The notes beneath the pieces were generated by a model. The model did not search any database. It had not been told where the DNA came from and saw only the letters and a list, made by a program, of their open reading frames with translations. 64,000 nucleotides of DNA from Chelydra serpentina. Its lineage: Eukaryota; Chordata; Testudines; Chelydridae. This document shows positions 1-11,252 of this stretch, in pieces; position 1 is the first letter of the stretch; each line of letters begins with the position of its first letter. Both the position numbers and the translations under genes were made by a program. The DNA lies in contig JBAIAC010000057.1 in the NCBI GenBank assembly GCA_037349315.1, forward strand, positions 7,898,501 to 7,962,500. The letters are read 5' to 3'.

Positions 1-548
1 GGTAGAACAGAAGACTTCTGCCCAGGCACCACGCAACATTTAAAGGATAGGTGATGAGCTTGTTTGCTTGGTGCCATTTGCTGCAGTAAGTCTGAACTGT
101 TCTTTATTTAACCATTTCCTCTGTTTCTCTTAACTCTGCTTTTAAGATGCTTTAAAAATGGATGCCTAGATTGTTAGTGCACAAAATCCTGGCTGGGTGT
201 CCCAGCCGGAAGAAACTGTCTGGTTGGCCTTTGGGGAGCGGTCTCCATAGCATCTAACAGTGCCATGAAGAGGCTGGCTGTGGTCAGCGTGGGCAGGGAA
301 AGCTTCAAACCTTGAAGGGAGCTAGGTGTAGTTACAAAGACTCATCATGAAAGTGTCACGTATGACCCCTGACCACAGCATTCACCCTGTGTTGGTTTCG
401 GGGCGGGTCCTGATCCCAACATCCTTGAACTTTGGACAAGTTTGGGTCCAAACTTTGCAGCTGAGGCTAGTCTCTAAGGATGCAGCCCTGCTCCCAGTTA
501 AGTCAATTGGCGTTTTGCCAATGACTTGATGGCAAGCATTGCTGCGTT

Positions 549-612
549 TGCCCGTGGGAAGGGCCAGGACCAAAGTATGTTGCCAGTGGGAAGGGCCAGG
601 ACCGAAGTATGC
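549..612. repeat. Tandem duplication, 2 x 32 bp
   Basis: Units 549-580 and 581-612 are adjacent and differ at about three positions. Both contain GTGGGAAGGGCCAGGACC followed by AAGTATG. Confidence 0.9.
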
Positions 613-1914
613 TTGAATTGCCCTCCTCTCATTTCTCTCTCATCTATTTCAGCCTGTTCTGACCAGGCCTAATGACCCATGCTGAGTCGGCCGCTAGCCA
701 TTGGTATTTGGCCAAGGAGAGATCTGGTGCTGTTGGAATATTGGTTCCCCTTGAAGTTGCACACAATGGCTGAGCTTGTATTGGCACTAGCCTTGAAAGA
801 CAGCCTCTTGTGTGGAAATATTCTTTTGGGGGCTAATCAGCTTATTTATGTGATGTTTTGGCTGAACAGTGTTAGTTTATGTCTATGAACAGTTAAAATG
901 GTTTCATTTTTACCTAGGGCTACTACATTTTTATATATATATATTTTTTAAAAATCCAGAGTTGTCTTGGTTCATTCCTTTAGCAATTAGTACATTTAAT
1001 AGGGCTCCAGGTTTTTATTGCAGAGAGGTTAAAATATACTAATAGCTGAAAGCTGCTATAATAATTGGGCTATGGAAATTCCAGAAACAATTTCCTAATT
1101 ACTTCCTCCTTCACTGAACTCCCTTATAAGCAGCGGTAAAATACAGTAGTGAACCGGGCCAGGATACTCTGCCAATGTCTGCTAGCTGCACCCTGGTGGA
1201 AGACTAAGGAACCCACTTTTCGAGCTGGTTTGCCTCATTTGCCAAGAATTGGTCAGGAAGAGTTTCATGTTCAGTTGAGTTTTATTTCAATATTCAGGCC
1301 AGTCATAAAATCGATGGATGTAGGTAGGTCCAAAGGTTCTAGGACAGTGATGCTCAATCAGTGCTGCAAGAGGTTGTCTTCTCCAGCTCCCAAAAGGCAT
1401 CACACATCCTCCTGAGCACTGAGGCTGCCCATAAGAGTAGGTACAAATCTATGCCTAGCAAAGGGGATGGTTTAGATGGCCGAAGTATCAGGCTTGAAAT
1501 GCTCTCTGGAGCCAGAGGATGGGAGTGTGGCGTGACTAACACAGCCCCACTTTCCAAGTGAAATAAAACGAGTTCCCTGCAGGTCAGATGACGGGAAAGA
1601 CTTTCAACTGAGATCTTGAAATGCAAAATAGTCCAGACTGCCCTAGGAATGCTGGAGGGCATGGGGCCACTTTTCAGAAGAGCATAGGGCTTTAGTTTGG
1701 TATCCTGGCCAGAACCTCCTTCCTCATACCTCCCACCTCCCGCTTTGTGTAGTAATTTGCTATGCCCTGGCTGTTCACTTGCGTTTTGGTAGGTGTGTGC
1801 GTGCACACGCATGTGTGTCTATATAGAAAGAGCAATGAAGTGATTTGGGGTGCTTTAGGGTGAATGTGCAGGCTAGAATTACCTATGCTGTCAATCTGGT
1901 TTGGTAGCCAAGTT

Positions 1915-2015
1915 TGCCAAAAGTAAACGGTGACTTTTGAGGGCCCAATTTCAGGTACCTTAAAGGGGCCTGATTTTCGGAGGCAATGTGCTTGGCACCT
2001 TCTGAAATTAAGAGG
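1915..2015. repeat. Remnant of 'aggtacctta' palindromic repeat
   Basis: It contains GACTTTTGAGGGCCCAATTT, AGGTACCTTAAAGG and CACCTTCTGAAATT, resembling the repeat at 27125-27290. It is degraded and has no clear ends. Confidence 0.4.
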
Positions 2016-2826
2016 CCTTAGGTCCTAGCCTGTCCCCACAATGCACAAACAAGTGATGTGGGATATGCAGCTAAATGGAACTTTCTTGCTGTAGATTTAC
2101 AGCACTTGGTCTGGCTGCATTTTTGACGAGCGCGCTCGACTGATGCTGGATGCATTCCAGGGCCAGAGAAAAGAGCGCTCATGAGTCTTTGAATCTGGAG
2201 AAGAGCTGCTGTGTTCTTCCCACTGGACAGAGAGATGAAAAAAGTTGTTAAAAGATCAAACATGAGAACTTCAAAAACAACGGACTGAGTAAAATGGATG
2301 CCAGGGGACATTTCAACTCTTTTGATCACTAAGACAGAGGGCTTGGCAGGACCAGGAGAAGGATTTTTGTCCGTTTTTTTTTTAAAATGAGGATTCCACA
2401 TCCGGAAGCGCTGGTTAAAGTAATATTGTTTCGTAAGTGAGCTTAAAGGTTAAACTGGTTGAAATGTCCCTTTCCTTCCATGCGGCCAGAGTGCTCAAGA
2501 GTGTTGTTGATCCATTTAGGGCAGAGGGTGAAGAAAGACTAATGGTGTTATGTCCCTAACTGGGAATTCATGGGTCAAAGTTGAATTGTGAATGAACGGG
2601 AAACTTTACTGTCACGTGAAGTGTATTTGACCATGGTGAAGTTATCAAGGGAGCTGTGAGAAGCTTCTTCTGTGGAGCCACTCAAGACCAAGGGTGTTCT
2701 GTGGGGAATAATGAATGCTTCAGTGGAGCAATGGGTTACGTGAAACAGGGTCCCTTCTGCATCTGATGTCAAGGGAGCAGGCTTGGTCCTTTCTGTTTGA
2801 GCATCTCAGAACCTTAACCTCTGAAA

Positions 2827-2840
2827 CCCCCCCCCCCCCC
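2827..2840. repeat. Poly(C) run, 14 bases
   Basis: It is a simple homopolymer next to the MIR-like fragment at 2850. Confidence 0.95.
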
Positions 2841-2849
2841 GAGAGATGG

Positions 2850-2990
2850 GTAAGGCAATGTTCACCCCATCTTACAGAGGGGTAGTGGGCCACGGGGATT
2901 GACCGACTTGCCCAGAGTTGGACAACAGTGGCCAGGATGGAAACTGAGCCCAGGAGCAGAGACTGCTCTAGTTCAAAGCCCCCAGCCTGC
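2850..2990 (-). mobile_element. MIR-like SINE, antisense
   Basis: The order CATCTTACAGAGGGG, GACTTGCCCAGAG, then ACTGAGCCCAGGAGCAGA is the reverse complement of the MIR core and tRNA-like end, strongly diverged. Confidence 0.6.
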
Positions 2991-3544
2991 TCCCACCAAA
3001 AGTCAAGAGACGAGAGTAACTAGGAACTGGATCTCAACCATCACTAATTTTGCCCTTAATTTATGTGCCGAGGAGTCTTGACTCCTCCTCCTTCTCTACA
3101 GTAACCATTAGGCAACACTCCAGCCTGCATAGCTGTGTAGCTTTATCTCCCCACTTTCAATGTACCTCTCCCATGGAGCCATTCCAGTTGGTCTCCTTGC
3201 CTGCTTCACTCTCTGCACATCCCTTGTAGTCCCTGCTGCATGATGCTTTAAGGTGGAAGCGGAACACAGCTGCAGTTGACTTCTGGTTTTGATCCCCAGG
3301 AGTCCAATCCATTGCCCTTGCAATGTGGGTCAGCTGCCTCCCGGCCCTGTTGCTCCCCCATGCGTTAGAACCCCGTAGCATGTTCCTCCATGCAGAGCCT
3401 CTGCTGAATTTGCCAGTTGTGCTGCACGTAAGGCGCTCACAATGGATTTTCCATCTTTCAGCTGCTCTGTGATGCTGGGCAAAAGCACCTTGGCCTCTCT
3501 TTGAACAGTATCAAGCTGGAGGCAATAGGATCCAATGGACTTGG
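2991..3544. other. Intergenic, nothing recognised
   Basis: There is no supported gene or repeat. The overlapping short minus frames at 3108-3381 share the same bases in different frames and look like chance. Confidence 0.5.
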
Positions 3545-3680
3545 GCAGAGGGTTTGGAACCCGGAGATCTAACCATGGGGCTGCGGTTAACTGCTGTGCT
3601 GTGTGGCCTTTGGCAAACGATCCTAGTCTCTGCCCCCGTTCCCCAGCTGTAAAATGGGGCTAGTTCTCTACATCCCAGGG
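3545..3680 (+). mobile_element. MIR-like SINE fragment
   Basis: It shows GTGTGGCCTTTGGCAAACGA followed by CCCCAGCTGTAAAATGGGGC, the MIR core in the sense direction. Confidence 0.7.
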
Positions 3681-4908
3681 ATGCCAGTAGAAAGGAGTTT
3701 AATAGAGAAAGGGCTAAACCAAAGGGCCAGGGCCAACCTCCCCCTGCACACACCCTTCTGCAATTTGGATCTGAAGTTAAGAGCTGGCCGATAACAATTC
3801 AGTCTTAACCTAACCCCTGTGCTTTGGAGCGTGAAATCCACAACTGAATTTTGCAACTCACGCTCCTCTCTCGTGAGTCAGGTGCCTTGAAGACACACAG
3901 AGCAGGCATAACCTGGGCAAGCCAGCTCCCCGGTGACCCTTTTCAAGGTCCCAGGGGCACAATACAGGGAAAGGCTGTGTGCCATTGTGACTCCTGGTTT
4001 TGTAAGTGTGGGAAATGGATATAGACAAGCACACGCCATCCATGTCAGCTCTTCCTTCGTTTTCATTGCCAGGCACAAGGTTTCTTATAGTGATGGAGGT
4101 TTTTCTTCGAGTCCTCTGTTTCTTAAGGCAGCACTTGGTTTTTTCTCTGCTTTGTCTCGCTGCACCCACGCTGTTAAGGATCACGCGCCTAACAGTGAGG
4201 CTGCCGTTATGGCACCCAGGCCAAGAATTTCCAAAGTGACTGGTGATTATTTTTTTTTGGGGTGTCTGTGAGAGACTTCTCCCAGGAGCCTGACTTTCAG
4301 ACACTGCTGAGCACCCTCCCTCTGCAATCAGGCCCTTTAAGGGGTGGCAAGTGGGGGACCCAAAATCACGAGTCACTTCTGAAAATCTTGCCCCCAGCAT
4401 GTGTACAAATTTACCCTGGCTGGTTGCACTCCTACGTTGGTGGTCCTATCCCCTTACGCACTCATGGGCAGTGGTTAATGATGGCGCCACGCTGAGTGAT
4501 GGAGTTAATGTTACCAGCGCCTGAGCATTCAAAAATCCTGAGCGTCACCTGTGAAAAAAACATGAACTTAAAAAAAATAAATAACCAGGGCTCTTTATGT
4601 TCATTTTCTAGTCTTTGGAGTCATTAAGGGCTCATGTTTTCCAGCTTTATTCTGTCGCCACTAGGGCTAGAAACATGTGTGGTTTTTTTTTTAATGGAGA
4701 CTTTTCATGTATTCACATGACTCCAGGAGGCAGGGCTTTAAGGAGAACAGCAAATACTGTGAGATTTGTGATGAAATCTCAAGAGCTGGCAACACTGAAA
4801 ACACAAAGCTGCCGTCGTAATGGGAACTGAGTGGAGTTCGCTGAAGCTCTCTGGTTTTGTATGTTCCGATCCAAGGGGCCTAGTCATACTGGTCACCCTC
4901 TAGTTCAC
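3681..4908. other. Intergenic, nothing recognised
   Basis: There is no supported gene. The 180-residue minus frame at 3858-4400 has low-information composition and a competing plus frame over the same bases, so I treat it as chance. Confidence 0.5.
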
Positions 4909-4911
4909 TTA

Positions 4912-5207
4912 GGGCTAGTCTACACTTACCCGCAGCGTCGGAGGCGTCGGATCGATCTTCTGGGTTTGATTTATCGCGTCTTGTCTAGACGCGATAAATC
5001 GAACCAGGAAGTGCTCCCCCGTCGACGCCGGTAATCCTGCTCTGTGAACGGAGCAGGTGGAGTCGATGGGGGAGCTGAGCGCCGCCGTGTGGACCAGGGA
5101 TAAGTACTTTAAAGTTTGAAATAAGATGCTTCGATTTCAGCTACATTATTCACGTAGCTGAAGTTGCGTATCTTACTTCGAACTTGTGGGCTAGTGTAGA
5201 CCAGCCC
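4912..5207. mobile_element. PIF/Harbinger-type MITE with TTA target duplication
   Basis: The ends GGGCTAGTCTACACT and AGTGTAGACCAGCCC are near-perfect inverted repeats, flanked by TTA at 4909-4911 and 5208-5210, the target duplication typical of PIF/Harbinger. Two internal hairpins are visible. One is centred near 4985 (GATTTATCGCGTC paired with GACGCGATAAATC). The other is centred near 5148 (TTCAGCTAC paired with GTAGCTGAA, extending to ATAAGATGCTTCGA and its near complement). At 296 bp it has no transposase. Confidence 0.88.
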
Positions 5208-5210
5208 TTA

Positions 5211-6574
5211 GGGTAGGTCTTTACTGCAGAGTTCACTCCCAGCAGCCAGACTGCCTTTGCCTGGCTGTGAGCAGCCGTGCTGGAAAGCCATCCCTGACTG
5301 GGTCCTCATGAGAGCTGCACTTGCCCCTTTGAGTCGCTAGGACTTCGTGGGGCACACCCCATGCTGCTTTGGGCTGCAGAGAACTGAACCACTTGGATTC
5401 TTTCCCAGGGAATTGTGGGAGAACGTGTGTCCTGGGAAGCCAGAGGGAATTGTGGGAAGGCACTGGTGGACTGTCAGCGCTGGTGTGGCTTAGCCTCTGT
5501 CCTTGCTGTAAAGTACAGGGGTTACCAGCCCACGTGTAAGGTGGCCGGTACGGGCCGGCTCGCCTGGGTTGGAAGTGCCACCAAACTCGAGCGAGAGGGT
5601 TTTGTGTGTGGACAGGCAGGGGGTGAGGGCTAGAATTGGGGGCAGAGCCTGAATTAACTCTGCAGTGAAGACAGTGAATGGGGGAGAAATGCCACTCTGA
5701 GCACTCTGGGTGGAGGAGTCTTCCTGTTGTAAAGCTATTATTTAGCCTTAAGTGAAGAGGAATGGGGGGGGGGGGAGATCTCTCCCTCTTCGGGCAGCTG
5801 GGGGAGACCAGTGGGGTGGGGTCGGTAACACACACTGCCTCTGCCCCTCTCTCCTGTGTGACTGAGAAGCAGGGGTTAAGTTGGCTGGGTCTCTAAAGGC
5901 TTACGCTTGTTTCTCTGCTGGGAGAGGCGCCTGCTGGCAGTTCCCACTGCTGCCGGGGGGCAGTTCAGAGCATCAGAATGTCGCCGACATATTAGAATTC
6001 TTTGACGTCTTAACCTGACATGCAGCTCGCCCGGCGCAGCTTTCACCCCTCTCCAAGGCTGTCAACGGGGAACTCTAAGCCATACATTTGTACTGTTAAC
6101 ATCTCCCGCAGTAAGGAGTTCATAATGAGCTGAAGTCGCAGTTGAAGATGAGCGAAAGGCCTTTAAGCCAGCACAAGTCCTGACCGGTTAGAGCCCACCA
6201 GGCCTGGGAAGAGCTGAACTTTAGAGCTACACGGGGGTGGGGGTGGGGGTGGGGGTGGGGGGGGTGGCTCTAGGTATCGCTTTGCCCTCTGTGCCAGGCT
6301 CTGCCATCGCCTCTGTGCGTCACCTGGGGCGTCACCTGGCTCTGTGGACTTCAACGGAGCAGTGTGGTTCATTCTCCCCTGCTGTGAAATGGGGTGATGC
6401 GCACACCTAGTGGCTAAAGACTGAACCAGGACTGGGGATCTCACAGCACCTGCTAAGGACCAGACTGGGAGTGCTGCTTACCCAAACCAGGGTGCAGAGG
6501 GGGAAGCTGTTAGTGGAGGAGGGAGGGCTGGGCTCCCCTTATTTTAAATTCCTATACGTGTCCTCTAATGCTCA
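5211..6574. other. Intergenic, nothing recognised
   Basis: There is no gene. G12 lies at 5764-5775 and a G-rich tract at 6233-6266. The 200-residue minus frame at 5233-5835 is proline-rich, crosses the poly(G) run and has no recognisable domain. Confidence 0.5.
6233..6266. repeat. (GGGGGT)n tract, G-quadruplex-capable
   Basis: Four GGGGGT units followed by a longer G run lie on the plus strand, more than enough for an intramolecular G-quadruplex. Confidence 0.9.
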
Positions 6575-6735
6575 GCCTCCGCACAGGTTAGTGGAGCAGG
6601 AGACAAGGCCACCTGTTGGGTATCCATTTTGCATATGGGGGAAACTGAGTCACAGCAGTGCTGTGACTTGCCCAAGGTCACCCAGTCAGCCTCATTGCTG
6701 GGAATAGGACCCAGGAGTCCTGACTCTTAAGGTGC
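6575..6735 (-). mobile_element. MIR-like SINE, antisense
   Basis: The order is GGGGAAACTGAGTCACAGCA, GTGACTTGCCCAAGGTCACC, then ATAGGACCCAGGAGTCCTGA. Confidence 0.85.
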
Positions 6736-7074
6736 CTTGGGTCACACTGCCAGACTAGAACAAGTGACAAAAAGGGAGGCCTACTCATCCCTTCATTTAA
6801 AGATGGAGAACAGAGGAAACCGTTTGGCGTAGGCAAAAGGCGCTACAACACTTTTGACAGATGTTGTCCTAATCATCTCTTACACATACTCCTCAGGCCT
6901 GCAGCATGCTTGGAACATTTATTAAACAGGCTCCTTTAAGGATAAATATTTGAATCTGAACTGGCCATCATCCCCAAAACACAGAGGATCTGGCCTTGAA
7001 GGTCCTTTTCTGTCTCAGGTACTTCTATGGCTTTCCATAGCATCTGAGCACAAGCAAGCTCTTATCTGTAACAT
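6736..7074. other. Intergenic, nothing recognised
   Basis: I see no gene or repeat that I can support. Confidence 0.5.
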
Positions 7075-7200
7075 AGTTCATGGACAGAGAGGAAAGTGCC
7101 CCCCATAAGGCAGGAAAGAGCTGCTATCCCAGGCCCAGAGAGGTTTGCCCAGGGTCACACAGGAAGTCTGTGGAGGAGCTGGGATACCCTAACCACTGAG
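7075..7200 (-). mobile_element. MIR-like SINE, antisense
   Basis: It shows CAGAGAGGTTTGCCCAGGGT, GGAAGTCTGTGGAGGAGCTG and CCTAACCACTGAGCTTCC. Confidence 0.8.
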
Positions 7201-9044
7201 CTTCCCTGTACTCTGGGCCCGTACTCTTCATGGAACTCCATGGGCCTGATTCTGCTGCTACCCACATCTGGGACAAAGCGTCATTTGATTTAAATGGGAA
7301 CAGGATCTGCCCCTCTAGGAATTAAATTTCCATGCATTTATCTTACAAACTTCTTTTCATATCACTTCTGAAGGGCCGGGTGACTGGGAGATGTCCAGAA
7401 CATGTTGGCCTGTAGAGGTCGCTCTAAGCTAGTAGAATACCTCCAAAGGCTGTAGCCGTGATGGGGAAGCTTGCTCACAAAGCCATGTGGAGTGATGCTG
7501 CTCCACACATGGAATCTGAAACATTTTTATAGTCCCGTGTCATTCCATTACTGCGGGAGACGCTCTCTTACTCTAGGGATTTGATGGCTTCCCCTCTCCC
7601 ACCCCAAAATGCCAGAAGCTGCTTTTTTTTATTAGTTTGGAGAGAATATTAATAAGGTGTCACAAAAATATTTCACTTCCAGTGTTAATATACCTCCCGC
7701 CGTCCCCATTAAAAAGTGTGTGTGTGGGGGGGATGTTGGAAGGAAGGGCCACTGCTGTGTATCTGATCCATTACATTCAGGGCCAGATCAGCCAGTGCCA
7801 CTGGACCCTAAAATGTCTCTCACTTTCCCCAGTTCCTGATGCATTTGCAGTGGGAAATCAACAGCAGCATGGGGATCACAGGGCTTGCAGGGGGCTCTGC
7901 ATTTTGTACAGGAGCATTACAAAGGCCTGCATCCTGTGGCTAGAGCCTTCCTGCCGATTGCGCCCAGCTCTGTGTCTGTCGGCTGCTCTGAGGCTGTCTC
8001 CACTTCGGGCCTTTTTCAGTGCTAAATCCTGATCAGTCAGAGTCACTGGTTGTTTCCCCGGCTGATTCACTGGGGGGCTCTGTGGACTGAAGTTTGCCCT
8101 GCCATACACTCTGTACTACCCCACTGACGGGGAGAATAGGGCCCCATGTCTGCCCGTATTGGGACCTGAATCCATTCTGATTTCCTCCAGGTCCAGCTGG
8201 TTCTTGGTGCTGAACTAGAATTCCAACCCAACTCCTCTGACCATGACCCAAATAGTCATTCCCCTCTGAACATCATCCAAGCCAGACACCCCTCTCCTTC
8301 CTTCCACCCTGGTGCACATGCTGCCGCTTCCTTCCTGGGCTGCACAGTTCTCTGCTCTTATCGCTCTTAGCCAGCAAACCAAGGGAGCTGCCCACCACAG
8401 AAGAGACAACCCCAAGCAGGGAACAAGCCTCCCTTTGGTCCTGTGCTGGCATTCACTCCTAAGCCCCGTCGGTGGGCGGTTTTGTGTGTCTGGCTATTCT
8501 TTCCTCCGCAAAAGGCATTGAAATGGTGGAGGTCAGTCGAATCTAGGCATCGCCAGGACACCCATCACAGTGGAGGTGGCTGTAGTATTCCAGGTGAATA
8601 CGGTGATTCAAAGCGCTTGCCCTTTGCATCTCCAGCAGCCTAAGTATTCACCACCCTGTGCTAGTACCTGTTTTGTGTAGCAGCCAGGACTCCCATGACT
8701 GGGCACAGCTCAGTGCACTCATGCACCATCGGCAATAGACGTCCACCATCACCCAGAGAGGAATTTTGATCGGTGGCTTCAAATCAGGAAGGAGTTTGGA
8801 AATATAGGGGCTGACTCTTTCCTCTGCTACCCTGGGGTCATTAACAGCTGGGGCTGGAAAAGGAGAATCCTGGCTATTTAATCTGGCCTTGGTGATTTTC
8901 TTTGAAGAAAGATCTCAGGTTGGTTGGAGGGAGTTCGGGGCAGAGAAACACAGAGGATAAATGAGGGGAGGGCTGATATAGGGCAGAACCGTTCTTCGCT
9001 GTGCTAGCTGGTTTGCGTGTTGTAATCCAGGCCCTTCCCCTTTG

Positions 9045-9180
9045 TCTGTGTCTAGATTGTAAATCCTTCAGGACCGAGGCTGTCTCTTTAATGTGCTGGT
9101 ACAGCCCCAGGGGTGCCCAACGCCCTGAGCACCTTGTAGGATTAAGTTTTGGCTCTCAGGAGGGGTGCAAGGATATTGTG
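9045..9180 (+). mobile_element. MIR/L2-type tail fragment
   Basis: It shows TAGATTGTAAATCCTTCAGG, then ACCGAGGCTGTCTCTTTAAT, then a CTGAGCACCTTG end, the order of the common SINE/L2 3' tail. Confidence 0.55.
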
Positions 9181-9764
9181 CTCTGACCCAACCCTGCGCA
9201 GAGGCTACGCATTGCTCAAGGACCGGTCAGAATTAAGGGTAGCCCTCAGCTTTGCCTGGCAACCGGGCTCTAGCCCTTTGGCTCACCTCCTCCTGTACAG
9301 ATCCCCCGGATAAGGGAGGGGCATGGAGTGCTTGTCTCTCCAGACATGGGCTCACCTGTGATCTTATCCTTTTAATGAAGCCTTTCATTACATGCCCCCC
9401 TCTTCGGCGTCACTCCTGCCGCTAGGCCTGGATGAGCTGGCTGCCATGCAGCGGGATCTCAATGCATGGGGCAAGTTCTCCTGAGCTCCCTGACCTAGAT
9501 ACTTTTTAACTGTCGGCCAACCCTTCCAGTTTTATCACGAGACTCATGATGTGTGGCGATTCCCCCCCTGAAAGCTCCAGCTACTGAAGTCATGTGATCG
9601 TGGGAGCTCCACTTTTATTTAAAAGCAACCAGAAAGAAAGTGTTGCAACAGCCTTGTGTGTGGGGTGAGTACTCACCGTACACATGGACCACCTGGCGCA
9701 GATAGCTTACCCCAAATCGTGTGCTATTTAAGCTATGGTGTTTCTGATGCATGTGTCACCATAG

Positions 9765-9855
9765 TATACAGGTTAAGCAATAAGTCCACAGCAGATCTGG
9801 GAATACAATCTAGGAGTCATGACTCCCAGTCCTCCGCTCCAATCATTTAGGCATA
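9765..9855 (-). mobile_element. MIR-like tRNA-end fragment, antisense
   Basis: AGCAGATCTGGGAATACAAT followed by AGGAGTCATGACTCCCAGTC matches the reversed MIR tRNA-like end. Confidence 0.55.
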
Positions 9856-10329
9856 CTGCCTCCTGAGCTGATCATGTGATCAGAGCTCAAACAGCAGTCC
9901 TAGTGATGCATCAGATAGGATCAAAATAAATTAACACGTGCACGGATTGTGTTTGATCAGATTCCTCGCATCTCAGCAGCTGCGTGGTGGGTTTTCACTC
10001 CATTTGGATTTACCACCAATACAATTGTAACACTTCTCCTATGAGTGAAATACGCTGCTCTTTCAGCTGGTAAGATTTGAAACAAGTGAGTGTTTGTGTC
10101 CGCTACCAAGAGGATCTCTCATGTTCTGAATGCTGCAAACCACTAGAAAAGTTCTGGGCTTTGTCAAAGTTTCAGAGCTGGCTGCAAAAAAGGTTTATAA
10201 AGGTCCCTGGGGTGAAACCATGAAGTAAATCTGACATTTGACACCCACATGACAGCAGTTGGCAAAGCCCATCAGTTGGCTGATGTGACATGTGATTCGA
10301 GTTCTGTGGCATTGTCATTTTTCACCACA

Positions 10330-10560
10330 AGGAGATTGCTTTGTATTTCTCCAGTGCCTCTGAGCTGAGGATCTCAAAGCAACTTTTCAGATGCTAATTA
10401 ACTCTTTCAGCACCCATGTGATAATACTGACCATACTTCCTATAGACAGGGAAACCAGTGCATGCATAGGTTAAGTGACTTGTCCAACATCACACAGCAA
10501 GCGGAGTTAGGTTTAGGACCCAGAAGTCCCATCTCAGGCTCCCGCTGTAACTGCTAGATA
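10330..10560 (-). mobile_element. MIR-like SINE, antisense, nearly full length
   Basis: The order is GAGGATCTCAAAGCAACTTT, a degenerate middle with ATAGACAGGGAAACCAGTG, GGTTAAGTGACTTGTCCAAC, then TTTAGGACCCAGAAGTCCCA. Confidence 0.8.
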
Positions 10561-10724
10561 CATGACCTCTGTGCCTATTACTTACTTATGACAACTGATA
10601 CGTTCAGAGGCGAAATTGTGTTTCTGTGAACTCTTGCTAGCATGTCCCTGAAGTAAGGAAATTTCCCACTTGAATGAGAGGTGTGCATTGATGTTTGATG
10701 GTCAGGAGACTATGCACTGCAAAC

Positions 10725-10867
10725 AGTATTTTATTCAGGTTCTTAGACAGCCCTCACCATTGTAGTATCTGCGTCCCTTCCAGCAATGCGATGGTGATAA
10801 TACTCAGAGCCAGAGATCTCAAAGAGCTTAACAAGGGAGGGCTGTATAAAAACCTGAATAGAATATT
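10725..10867. repeat. Inverted repeat with 31-bp arms
   Basis: Arms 10725-10755 (ending ACAGCCCTC) and 10837-10867 (starting GAGGGCTGT) are reverse complements at about 27 of 31 positions, separated by 81 bp. Both carry a TATTCAGG / CCTGAATA block. Confidence 0.85.
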
Positions 10868-11252
10868 GTTTTCAATGCGTCTTCTGCTGATCATAAAACA
10901 TCACTGACAGGGGGAAACCTGCCCAAGGTCACCCATAATACACACCGATCTTGCCCACTAAGTTCACTGTGTCCCTTATAATAAGGGATGAATCCTGATT
11001 AGCTTTGTTCTGGGGCCCCCCCTTAGCACAAACTCTCTACCTTTTCTGAGTACTGGATCTTTACTAGTCCATGATTTTACCTGTGATGCTGTCACTGGAG
11101 GTGTATCAAGATAGTCCAGTGGTAACACTTTCTCTTCACTTTTGTCTTTTCCACGTCACTGGTAAAGGCAAATGGCTTAATGCAGCCTCATTTCCCAACT
11201 TCTTCTTACCAGCTTTGTATACAATGCTATATTCATAGCCTCTTATCACTGC

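Larger units (their letters stand above)
1..2849. other. Intergenic, no gene seen
   Basis: No open frame resembles a known protein, and none has convincing splice sites. The stretch 890-1140 is AT-rich (a TATATATATA run near 940 and a long A/T tract) and carries no repeat I recognise. It is the best-looking candidate for single-copy or conserved non-coding DNA here. A short palindrome-type remnant lies at 1915-2015. The 152-residue minus-strand frame at 1354-1812 looks random in composition. Confidence 0.6.
7201..10329. other. Intergenic, largely unassigned
   Basis: There is no supported exon in 3.1 kb. MIR-type tails are annotated at 9045-9180 and 9765-9855. A short (GT)n(G)n run lies near 7717-7731. 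The 131-residue plus frame at 7637-8032 shows no domain. Confidence 0.5.

Noticed and set aside
1354..1812. 152-residue minus frame, considered as a possible exon
   Set aside because: It lacks domain similarity and good splice signals.
1..2849. Possible CLIC4 3' end, expected on this side from human synteny
   Set aside because: No frame matches a CLIC C-terminus, and I cannot identify a UTR by eye.
3858..4400. 180-residue minus frame
   Set aside because: No conserved motif, and a 112-residue frame is open on the other strand over the same bases.
5233..5835. 200-residue minus frame
   Set aside because: It crosses a poly(G) run, is proline-rich by composition and matches nothing I recognise.
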